From contig CABUBU010000034.1 in NCBI GenBank assembly GCA_902489795.1, positions 1 through 14,014 on the forward strand: 14,014 bases of DNA, written 5' to 3'. The DNA is from an uncultured Azospirillum sp. (lineage in GTDB: Bacteria > Pseudomonadota > Alphaproteobacteria > RF32 > CAG-239). The notes beneath the pieces were generated by a model, which saw nothing but the letters and a program-made list of their open reading frames with translations, ran no database searches and was not told the origin of the DNA. This document shows positions 6,050-12,530 of the stretch, one piece after another (position 1 is the first letter of the stretch; each line of letters starts with the position of its first letter). Position numbers and translations under genes: made by a program.

Positions 6050-6383
6050 AAACAGAAAGTTTTTGCGTGAATAACTCGGCCACATCTTCACAGGCCATTA
6101 ACTCGCCGGCGGTAGATTCGCTTGCTTCGCAGTCATGTACGATCGCCTTGCGCGTGGTTGTCTGTTCGCGCATTTTACGTTTGTTTTCCTCGGAAAGAAG
6201 GTCTGCCATTTGGCCGATCGTGTCCAACAGGGCTTCTCCATACGCGCAGCGTGTCATCACCGTCCGCCGGTACTTTTTCTCCAACCAGGCGGCCTTTTTT
6301 TCAAAATTCCGGCAGCATCGCTTGCAAACAAGCAACAATACACAAGTTGCGGCCGTCGCGGACAATAAAAAAATCCATTCCAT
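6027..6383 (-). CDS. small membrane-anchored hypothetical protein
   Basis: 118 residues from the ATG at 6383; family not recognised. A single membrane helix (about 3–20, WIFLLSATAATCVLLLV) is followed by CKRCCRN and a charged, probably coiled-coil cytoplasmic part (EKKAAWLEKKYRR, LSEENKRKMREQTTTRK). The topology should place the body in the cytoplasm because the residues after the helix are basic. The open frame extends to an ATG at 6428, but a near-consensus promoter (TTGACT, 16 bases, TATAAT) overlaps that codon and would start transcription near 6411, so the downstream ATG is chosen. The C-terminus overlaps the next gene. Function unknown; a scaffold or adaptor role would be speculation. 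Confidence 0.6.
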   Translation of the reverse strand: MEWIFLLSATAATCVLLLVCKRCCRNFEKKAAWLEKKYRRTVMTRCAYGEALLDTIGQMADLLSEENKRKMREQTTTRKAIVHDCEASESTAGELMACEDVAELFTQKLSVYGKIKTS

Positions 6384-6417
6384 ACAATAATCAATTAAGA
6401 ATCTGATACTGGCGGTA

Positions 6418-6445
6418 ATTATAGTCATTTTTTGTCCAAAGTCAA
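6418..6445 (-). promoter_or_regulatory. near-consensus sigma70 promoter
   Basis: On the − strand, TTGACT (6445–6440), a 16-base spacer and a perfect TATAAT (6423–6418) predict a start site near 6411. It drives the small gene pair 6383–5831. It lies downstream of the terminator of the preceding gene, as expected for an independent unit. Confidence 0.65.
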
Positions 6446-6476
6446 GTCTGTTCCTTTTTCACTGTTCGTCGTTATC

Positions 6477-6514
6477 AAAAAATGAACGCCTCTTGCTTTG
6501 CAACAAGAGGCGTT
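6477..6514 (-). terminator. intrinsic terminator
   Basis: An 11-bp perfect stem (AACGCCTCTTG 6485–6495, CAAGAGGCGTT 6504–6514) with an 8-base loop is followed on the − strand by CA and six T residues. It ends the gene 6536–6946. Confidence 0.85.
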
Positions 6515-6535
6515 AACGTCATTTTAAGACACCGG

Positions 6536-6946
6536 TCAGGCTTTGACGCTGTGCAATTCCGGCCCACTGTAACGATAGGAACGAGAAGGAATATGCTTTT
6601 GCCCGAGGATGATAAATTCCTGACAAAACATAACCTCCGGCAGCAAACCTTCGTACCATACCACGCTGTTGCCGGGCAAAATGCGAAAGGCTGAAACCTT
6701 TTCGGCAAAAGCTTCCGGAAGCTGCAGCAAAACGTCGGCATAGGTTTCACCGTCATATTCGCTTTCGCCCAATACGACCAGCATGTCTGCTTCCAAAACT
6801 TTTTCCTGCTCCGTAATCGGTATGGTCAAATCGCTTTCTTTTACAAAAAACAAACGGTTGTTTGCTTCGACGACGGGCTTTACCCGATAAGCCAGGTTGC
6901 GAAGTTCACTCAAGTTCAAGCCCGGCACTGTTGATTTCTTTTTCAT
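6536..6946 (-). CDS. conserved-looking hypothetical protein, soluble
   Basis: 136 residues; no family recognised. There is no signal peptide or membrane helix. The sequence is mixed α/β in character: a basic start (MKKKSTVPGLN), LFFVKESDLTIPIT, EADMLVVLGESEYDGETYADVLLQLP, VVWYEGLLPEVMF and FIILGQKHIP. It contains one cysteine. A good promoter (TTGACT, 16 bases, TATGAT) is 39–66 bases upstream of the ATG and a strong terminator follows, so it forms its own transcription unit between aas and the small gene pair. The start codon lacks a clear Shine-Dalgarno. Codon texture and flanking signals support a real gene; its job cannot be inferred. Confidence 0.72.
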   Translation of the reverse strand: MKKKSTVPGLNLSELRNLAYRVKPVVEANNRLFFVKESDLTIPITEQEKVLEADMLVVLGESEYDGETYADVLLQLPEAFAEKVSAFRILPGNSVVWYEGLLPEVMFCQEFIILGQKHIPSRSYRYSGPELHSVKA

Positions 6947-6984
6947 ATAATTCTAATTTGGTTAATAATATAAATTTAAAATTT

Positions 6985-7012
6985 ATCATATAACGTTTTT
7001 TGCGAAAGTCAA
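6985..7012 (-). promoter_or_regulatory. predicted sigma70 promoter of the 136-residue hypothetical gene
   Basis: On the − strand, TTGACT (7012–7007), a 16-base spacer and TATGAT (6990–6985) lie in AT-rich sequence just after the aas stop (7044). The −35 hexamer and spacing match the promoter at 6418–6445. Confidence 0.55.
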
Positions 7013-7043
7013 TGCTAGTAGAAAAACGTTTCCTTCCGGCGTT

Positions 7044-9206
7044 TTACTTCGCCGTTTCTGCCAGCACAATTTTCTTTAAGGTCACGTTGTCTGCCTTGCC
7101 GGTGGCAAAAACCGGCAGTTTTTCCATATATAAGATGATCCGCGGCAAGAACAGCTCTGACATGGCATTGGCTCTGATATAGGCGTGCAGCCCGTCCTGG
7201 GACACGTTCCGGTTGTTGGTTGCCAAAACGATTTGTTCACCCTTGCTTTCGTGCGGAATCGCCACCACGCCGTACTGAAATTCCCCGTCCGCCTCGCAGG
7301 CTTTGCAGACCATTTCATGTACCGCGTTTAAGGAAACCATTTCGCCGCCGATCTTGGCAAAACGTTTGATTCGGTCGCGGATATAAACAAATCCGATTTC
7401 GTCAATCTCCACCACGTCGCCGGTATGATACCAGCCGCCCTCAAGCGGCACCAGCACGCCCGGATTGTCGGGCAGGATATATCCCATCATGATGTTGGGA
7501 CCGCGCACCACCAGTTCGCCGCCTTTTTCAATCCCCGGCACCGGCTCAATCTTGTACTCTATCGCCGGCAGAAGCTTGCCGATGGAACCGAAACGGTTGA
7601 AAATGCGGTTGTTGGCGCTCACCACCGGAGAACATTCGGTTGCGCCGTAAGCCTCCAGCACGCGGATGCCCAGCCGTTCCATCCAGATGTTGCGGGTATC
7701 GGGCTTGACCGCTTCCGCTCCGCCGAACATAAAACGGATATTGTGAAAATCGAACGGATGGGCGATCCGGCCATAACCGCGGAAAAAGGTATCGGTGCCG
7801 AACATAATCGACGCGCCGATTTCATAAACGATTTCGGCCACCACGCGGTAATGCAGGGGCGACGGATACAAAAACAGCTTGGATCCTTCAAACAACGGAA
7901 ACAACGTGCCCACCACCAGGCCGAAACTGTGGAACATCGGCAAAGCGTTAAATACCGTGTCGGTTACGTTGATGGTTTCGATCGCCGACATCTGCTTGAT
8001 GTTGGAAATAATGTTGGCATGGCTCAAAACCACTGCCTTCGGCACTCCTTCCGACCCTGACGTAAACAGAATCACAGCCTTGCGGTTGCCGCCCTTTTTG
8101 ATCGGCACCCGCTTGATCTTGTAACGCAGATAGGCGTTGATCTTGTCCCACAGGCCGATTTCTTTGGCCGCCTTTTCCAGATAAATGATTTTGACGCCGG
8201 CCTCTTCCATCATCTTTACGACGTCTTCCATTTTGGCGGTTTTGACAAAAGTAAGTGACGTCACCACGATTCGCACCTGTGCGGTTTTGCACATCGACAC
8301 CATGTTCTGTGCGCCGACCGAAAAATTGAGCATGACAGGGATCCGGTCATAAGCCGTCAGCCCGAAAAAGCTGCACAGCGCCGCCACCGAGTTGGGCAGA
8401 AACAGCCCAACGTGTTCTTCCGGTTCCGTCCGTCGTTTCAGATATTTGCCGAGCACGAAGGACTTGATGACAATATCGCGGTAAGACTGCGGTTTGCGCT
8501 GAATGTCCTCAACGAACTTCGGCCGTCTGAACAAGCCTTTTTTGGCATGGATTTTTGCCGTTTTCATCAACTGGGCAAAAAGGGAAATGTCCGGATTGTA
8601 GCGAACTTCAAAACTCATTTCGCGCAAAATCATGTAAACTTCGTTGCTGATGTGGTCGCGCTGGCGCCGCAGTTCGTCCTTCAATTTAAACGGACGCGGC
8701 CGGCCGACGATTACCCGCACTTTCGGCAGCGGCCGGTGCGGCAGTTTACCTTTGGTCTTGGAAAAATAGCCGTACTGGGGTCCCTCGATCCACACCGGAA
8801 TGAGCGGGGCGCCCGATTTGTCCGCCACCAGCCCCGGCGCTTCATAAATTTTCATCAGCCCGCCGCTTTCTGTTACCCGTCCTTCGGCAAAAATCATGCA
8901 CAGGCGCCCGCTGTCCACTTTGGCGATCAGTTCCTTGATGTCGCCCGGTTCAATCGGATTGAAGGGCATAATATCGGCTGTCCTCATCAAAAAGCGGATC
9001 AGCCGGTTGCGGTACAAATGCCCGTTTAAGGCAAACACCGGATCGCCGGGCAGAAAGGCAAACAGCAAAACAGGGTCAAGAAAGGAAACATGATTGGCAA
9101 CATAAACGCCCTTCCGTGGCATGTTCCTTTCGTCAAATTCAATCGAACATCTGACTTTAAACACGGTAAAAACGGTTTTTAAACAAAACCTTATAAATTT
9201 TCGCAA
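7044..9206 (-). CDS. aas: Aas: 2-acylglycerophosphoethanolamine acyltransferase / acyl-ACP synthetase
   Basis: 720 residues, close to E. coli Aas (719). The N-terminal PlsC-type acyltransferase (about 15–200) has the catalytic NHVSFLDP (H39, D44) and the phosphate-binding FAEGR (107–110). The C-terminal acyl-AMP synthetase domain (about 240–715) has the P-loop LFTSGSEGVPK (380–390), YGATE (520–524), YHTGD (593–597), RDRIKRFAKIGGE (610–622) and the catalytic-type Lys in ATGKADN (K704). Aas activates free fatty acids onto ACP with ATP and transfers them to lysophosphatidylethanolamine at the inner membrane. The lysophospholipid flippase LplT, often a neighbour, is absent here. Translation probably starts at TTG 9206, with GGAG 9 bases upstream; the first in-frame ATG (codon 29) would cut into the acyltransferase. 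It is divergent from fadL. Confidence 0.93.
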   Translation of the reverse strand: MRKFIRFCLKTVFTVFKVRCSIEFDERNMPRKGVYVANHVSFLDPVLLFAFLPGDPVFALNGHLYRNRLIRFLMRTADIMPFNPIEPGDIKELIAKVDSGRLCMIFAEGRVTESGGLMKIYEAPGLVADKSGAPLIPVWIEGPQYGYFSKTKGKLPHRPLPKVRVIVGRPRPFKLKDELRRQRDHISNEVYMILREMSFEVRYNPDISLFAQLMKTAKIHAKKGLFRRPKFVEDIQRKPQSYRDIVIKSFVLGKYLKRRTEPEEHVGLFLPNSVAALCSFFGLTAYDRIPVMLNFSVGAQNMVSMCKTAQVRIVVTSLTFVKTAKMEDVVKMMEEAGVKIIYLEKAAKEIGLWDKINAYLRYKIKRVPIKKGGNRKAVILFTSGSEGVPKAVVLSHANIISNIKQMSAIETINVTDTVFNALPMFHSFGLVVGTLFPLFEGSKLFLYPSPLHYRVVAEIVYEIGASIMFGTDTFFRGYGRIAHPFDFHNIRFMFGGAEAVKPDTRNIWMERLGIRVLEAYGATECSPVVSANNRIFNRFGSIGKLLPAIEYKIEPVPGIEKGGELVVRGPNIMMGYILPDNPGVLVPLEGGWYHTGDVVEIDEIGFVYIRDRIKRFAKIGGEMVSLNAVHEMVCKACEADGEFQYGVVAIPHESKGEQIVLATNNRNVSQDGLHAYIRANAMSELFLPRIILYMEKLPVFATGKADNVTLKKIVLAETAK

Positions 9207-9542
9207 ATCGATAGTCTCCGTAATTCTCTCAAATATAACTATACTGTACTATTTTCGGCTAAATTTTGTAAAGTACAAAAACGCGGCCTGCTGGCAATAA
9301 CCGGATTTTTTGGGATAACCCATTGAAAATAGCGTATTTTTGTTAAGATATACAGGGGATAAAATTAACCGCTTGATTTTTGGCAATAATCTGTTTAACT
9401 TTTCAATCGTAACATTTTTATTTCGTTTTTTTTTGCAAACGGAAATTCCGACAGCCGAACATAATAAATAATATATCAATCCTGCTGCGGTTCCGACATT
9501 GCGGGATGTTGCAAGGCTAAACTTAGAACAAGATATTTTAAA
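9207..9542. promoter_or_regulatory. AT-rich divergent regulatory region, aas / fadL
   Basis: No gene is supported here: the − strand frame across it runs antisense into fadL. A perfect inverted repeat TTTTGTA-AAG-TACAAAA lies at 9264–9280 and is a candidate operator. It overlaps TTTACA (− strand, 9272–9267), a possible aas −35. For fadL, TTGCAA (9509–9514), a 17-base spacer and GATATT (9532–9537) end only 5 bases before the ATG at 9543, so the message might be nearly leaderless or use another promoter further upstream. Promoter calls are weak; the palindrome is clear. Confidence 0.45.
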
Positions 9543-10832
9543 ATGAAAAGACTTATGACTCTGACCGCCTTTGCCGCGGTTCTTGCCTGTTCGGAAGCCA
9601 ACGCGTCCGGATTTTTCCTCAAAGAACAGTCCGCTTCCGCTCAGGGCAACGCCTTTGCCGGCGCCACTGCCGGCGCGGAAGACATTTCCTACTCTTTCTA
9701 CAACCCCGCCGTCCTCGCCAGACATCCGGGCACGCACGTCTATGCGGGCGGCACCTGGATTTCGCCGCGGTCGACGGCCAAAAACGCTTTTAACGAATAC
9801 GGCGACGAAAGCGGCTACGTCGACAACATCGTCCACGCCGCCATGTCACCGCATTTTTACCTGTCGCGGCAGATCAATGACAAAGTGACGGCAGGCATTT
9901 CGCTTAACGTACCTTACGGCATGATTACCAAATATGACAACAAATGGGCCGGGCGTTTTCACGGTACCGTTTCCAAAGTGACGACAGCGACAATCACGCC
10001 GATGGTTGCCTATAAGGCAAACGATAAACTTTCGTTCGGCGCCGGTATGCAGATCCAGTATATCAAAGCCATTTTGCGCAACGGCGTTCGTCAGGCCACG
10101 CCTTTGGGAGCCATAGAAGACAATGCCAGCCTGAAAGGCGATACGCTTGATATCGGTTATCAGTTGGGCGCATTATATGAGTTTACGCCGGAAACCCGAG
10201 TTGGCTTGGGTTATCGCAGCCAGATTCGCCACAAATTGAAAGGCGACGTTTCCTTTGACGGCGCCATGGGCCCCGGCGGCTTGCTTTCTCAGCTCGGTGC
10301 GCTTGGTCCTAACGGGCTCAATCAGGATATTTCCGCCCGTTTGACGACTCCGGCCAGCTTTATCGCCGGCGTCTTTCATCAGGTTAATGACCGCTGGGCG
10401 GTAATGGCTGAATACAGCCGGGTTTTCTGGTCTAAATTTAAGAATCTCAATATTGTGGGCGAACAGGTTCCGAATTTGAGCTTTACCGAAGAAAACTGGA
10501 AAGATACGGATTTTTATGCCGTCGGTGCCAATTATCAGCTTGATGACCAGTGGAAACTGCGTCTGGGGTTGGCATTGGATAAGAGCGCGGTCGGAGACGA
10601 ATACCGTACACCGCGGATTCCCGACACGGATCGTGTCTGGTATTCGGCCGGTTTGGAATATCAATATAATGAGAAAATGACGTTTAATATTGCTTATACA
10701 TATATTCATGCCGATAAGAGCAAGGTCAGACTGCGCGGCGATCATGCCGGGGATGCCTCTCGCGGCGCACTCAGTGCAGACTATTCCAACCGTATTAATA
10801 TTTTTGCCTTTTCGCTTAATTATAATTTCTAA
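9543..10832 (+). CDS. fadL: FadL-type outer-membrane long-chain fatty acid transporter (OMPP1 family)
   Basis: 429 residues. The signal peptide ends near ANA21; the mature N-terminus SGFFLKEQSASAQGNAFAG is typical of the FadL hatch region. The conserved NPA (54–56, in YNPAVLAR) follows. The rest is a β-barrel with many aromatic-girdle strands and a C-terminal Phe (FSLNYNF). FadL proteins bind hydrophobic compounds outside and let them diffuse laterally through the barrel wall into the outer membrane. The divergent aas neighbour fits uptake followed by activation of exogenous fatty acids, though relatives also carry other hydrophobics. No Shine-Dalgarno is evident before the ATG. A strong bidirectional terminator follows 18 bases after the stop. 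Confidence 0.9.
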   Translation: MKRLMTLTAFAAVLACSEANASGFFLKEQSASAQGNAFAGATAGAEDISYSFYNPAVLARHPGTHVYAGGTWISPRSTAKNAFNEYGDESGYVDNIVHAAMSPHFYLSRQINDKVTAGISLNVPYGMITKYDNKWAGRFHGTVSKVTTATITPMVAYKANDKLSFGAGMQIQYIKAILRNGVRQATPLGAIEDNASLKGDTLDIGYQLGALYEFTPETRVGLGYRSQIRHKLKGDVSFDGAMGPGGLLSQLGALGPNGLNQDISARLTTPASFIAGVFHQVNDRWAVMAEYSRVFWSKFKNLNIVGEQVPNLSFTEENWKDTDFYAVGANYQLDDQWKLRLGLALDKSAVGDEYRTPRIPDTDRVWYSAGLEYQYNEKMTFNIAYTYIHADKSKVRLRGDHAGDASRGALSADYSNRINIFAFSLNYNF

Positions 10833-10850
10833 GCAGAAAAGAATATACAT

Positions 10851-10884
10851 AAAAAAAGAGCCTCATGATGAGGCTCTTTTTTTT
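10851..10884. terminator. bidirectional intrinsic terminator between convergent genes
   Basis: A perfect stem AGAGCCTCA / TGAGGCTCT (10857–10865, 10869–10877) with a TGA loop is flanked by seven A and eight T residues. It serves both fadL (+) and the lipoprotein gene ending at 10913 (−). Confidence 0.88.
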
Positions 10885-10912
10885 ATTAATTCCGTTTTAC
10901 AGAATGGCTGGG

Positions 10913-12130
10913 CTATTGTTTCGGGATATAAACCATCCCGGAAACAGACACCGTCAGACTGTAAGTTCCGGAAATCATGGTTACAGGCTGAACAAAATTA
11001 TATCCGTCGCATAACCGGCCTTCTACCGTATTCTCAAACGCATAAGTCAAACTATAAGGTTCGCACTTTATTTCGTCGATCGGATAAGCCGGCAGTTCAC
11101 GAACAAGCAAACCGTCATCATAAACAACCTGTTGCCGCAAGACATCGAAATCCAAGGCAAAATGATAATAGTCGATTTTAAATTTGCCAGTGTTTTCACG
11201 AACATAAATATAATCGTCACGATCAATAATCTGCGTCGATATCTCTTCCAGCCGGGAGGTATTGACAACAATATTGGTCGAGGGAACGATTCGGTACGGC
11301 ATCACGGCAGGAGTAGCCAGCGTAAGTGCAGCGGTTCTTTTATAAACCTGTTTTTTTTCTTCACCAGTCGACCAGGTCTGTTTGACCTTGATCCACGAGG
11401 TGTAGGCACCGTCAACCAGCGCGCTTTTGCCTTCTTCCACCAGCTCGCTTTTGACCAAATAGGGCTTGCCTTCCTCTCCGATAATCCGGCGGAGAATAAC
11501 CGCGGCTTTAAGCGTATATTCCCGATCGTTGCAAACAACAGTCAGAGAATGGCTGTAAAGCTTTCGTGCATAAACCACGTCCCTTTCGGTCTGATTTTCC
11601 ATGTCTTCAAGCTTGCCGCCGTTGTCCGTAATTTTTGTGTACGAATGGTAAGGCATTACCTGTTTGCTGATACCGTCATCATAAATTCCAACTTGATAAG
11701 CCAGCGGAAATGCTATCGTAAAATTTTCCAGCATCACCTTATAAACCATTATGGAATCAATAACGGTTACAAAATCCTTGCCATAACTTTCTCCGACAGT
11801 GTATTCAAACGATGTTTTCGGAATGCCGATTTCATAGTTTGTCACATCCACCGTCTGGCTTACATTGTTCAGCTTGTTGTTGAGAGTAACCGAGACTTTG
11901 TTGTCGAAGCTGGCGCGGGTAATACCCTTGACCATAATCCAGCTCTCATAGCTCAGTTTGGTGCCTTCCGTTCCGACTTCCGCTTTAACCTCTTCGGCAC
12001 GGCCTTCGTCGTAAACTTCACTTTCGATAACCTCCGGCAGTTCATAATCGTCTTTGCTGCAGGAACTCATCATCATTCCGGTAAGAACGGCAGCTGCTGC
12101 CATTACAAACCATAAGCTTTTTGTTTTCAT
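10913..12130 (-). CDS. predicted surface lipoprotein with Bacteroidota-type signal and duplicated domain
   Basis: 405 residues; family not recognised. The signal peptide ends in MSS-C24, and the residues after the Cys are S-K-D-D. A short Lys plus acidic run right after the lipidated Cys is the Bacteroidota lipoprotein export signal that directs proteins to the cell surface; it is not usual in Proteobacteria. The mature part is β-rich and seems duplicated: SWIMVK (63–68) with YDDG (150–153) in the first half match SWIKVK (245–250) with YDDG (337–340) in the second, an offset of about 182–187 residues. No Shine-Dalgarno precedes the ATG (AT-rich CCCTTTTTTAT), unlike dksA, the prepilin and the OmpA-like gene here. 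Acquisition from Bacteroidota is the simplest reading. Its partner and role are unknown. Confidence 0.8.
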   Translation of the reverse strand: MKTKSLWFVMAAAAVLTGMMMSSCSKDDYELPEVIESEVYDEGRAEEVKAEVGTEGTKLSYESWIMVKGITRASFDNKVSVTLNNKLNNVSQTVDVTNYEIGIPKTSFEYTVGESYGKDFVTVIDSIMVYKVMLENFTIAFPLAYQVGIYDDGISKQVMPYHSYTKITDNGGKLEDMENQTERDVVYARKLYSHSLTVVCNDREYTLKAAVILRRIIGEEGKPYLVKSELVEEGKSALVDGAYTSWIKVKQTWSTGEEKKQVYKRTAALTLATPAVMPYRIVPSTNIVVNTSRLEEISTQIIDRDDYIYVRENTGKFKIDYYHFALDFDVLRQQVVYDDGLLVRELPAYPIDEIKCEPYSLTYAFENTVEGRLCDGYNFVQPVTMISGTYSLTVSVSGMVYIPKQ

Positions 12131-12340
12131 ATAAAAAAGGGTTTAAGAGTTTAACAATTGTTTTTTATTTTAACTTCAATGTTTTGATCTTCTACTGTTT
12201 TTTAGCAAATGAAAACTGCACTTCTTTGAGTTTTGGAACCGCTCGATATTAAAAGTCGATCCTCCCTTTATAATAAGATAAAGTCAAATAGTTGCAGATA
12301 ATAATTTGTTTTGAAACTTTGCCGTTTTTCGTCCGGCAGA
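12131..12340. other. AT-rich upstream region of the lipoprotein gene, no gene seen
   Basis: Upstream (on the −) of the lipoprotein ATG the sequence is AT-rich and includes the perfect 10-base palindrome AACAATTGTT (12153–12162). No convincing −35/−10 pair and no Bacteroidota TAnnTTTG element was found. A GGGAGGATC stretch near 12260–12270 (−) looks like a ribosome site but no start codon follows at a suitable distance. Confidence 0.4.
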
Positions 12341-12346
12341 CATTCA

Positions 12347-12385
12347 GGGGCTTGATGCCCCGAGATCCCGAAACAACTTCGGGAT
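12347..12385. repeat. tandem hairpins, alphaproteobacterial-type intergenic repeat
   Basis: Two adjacent stems are present: GGGGC-TTGAT-GCCCC (12347–12361) and ATCCCGAA-ACAAC-TTCGGGAT (12365–12385), followed by GACAG. The second closely resembles the 'CTGTCATCCCG…CGGGATCT' palindromes scattered between genes in many alphaproteobacteria. Translating them on the − strand gives the spurious peptide CHPEVVSG. Whether this copy is one of many in the genome cannot be seen from this window. Confidence 0.6.
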
Positions 12386-12410
12386 GACAGGAAAGGATAG
12401 TTCGGGAGCC

Positions 12411-12448
12411 GCGGGGAGGAAAACACCACTTCAAGTTTTCCTCCCCGC
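12411..12448. repeat. long perfect inverted repeat
   Basis: A 14-bp perfect stem (GCGGGGAGGAAAAC at 12411–12424 with GTTTTCCTCCCCGC at 12435–12448) encloses a 10-base loop. No T-run follows on either side, so it is not a standard terminator. It probably belongs to the same repeat cluster as its neighbours. Confidence 0.65.
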
Positions 12449-12462
12449 CCCGCTATAGAGGG

Positions 12463-12523
12463 CCCCGCCCTTAAAGGGGATTTTTATCACCCGATCATAT
12501 CTTATGTCCGGTGTTGGGCGGGG
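12463..12523. repeat. inverted repeat CCCCGCCC…GGGCGGGG with inner hairpin
   Basis: Perfect 8-bp arms lie at 12463–12470 and 12516–12523, about 45 bases apart. Inside the left arm CCCT-TAA-AGGG (12468–12478) can form a small hairpin followed by GATTTTTAT. It ends 8 bases before the stop of the downstream gene (− strand), so it could act as its 3' structure or as a small mobile palindromic element. Confidence 0.5.
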
Positions 12524-12530
12524 ATGGAAT

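Noticed and set aside
9249..9836. 195-residue − strand open frame across the aas–fadL gap
   Set aside because: It is antisense to the start of fadL and covers a promoter region; the sequence shows no family features.
12249..12434. 61-residue − strand open frame containing CHPEVVSGSRG
   Set aside because: It is the translation of the intergenic palindrome; peptides of this kind are common artefacts of such repeats in alphaproteobacteria.
12347..12523. CRISPR array
   Set aside because: The repeats are inverted, unequal in sequence and not regularly spaced, and no cas gene is nearby.
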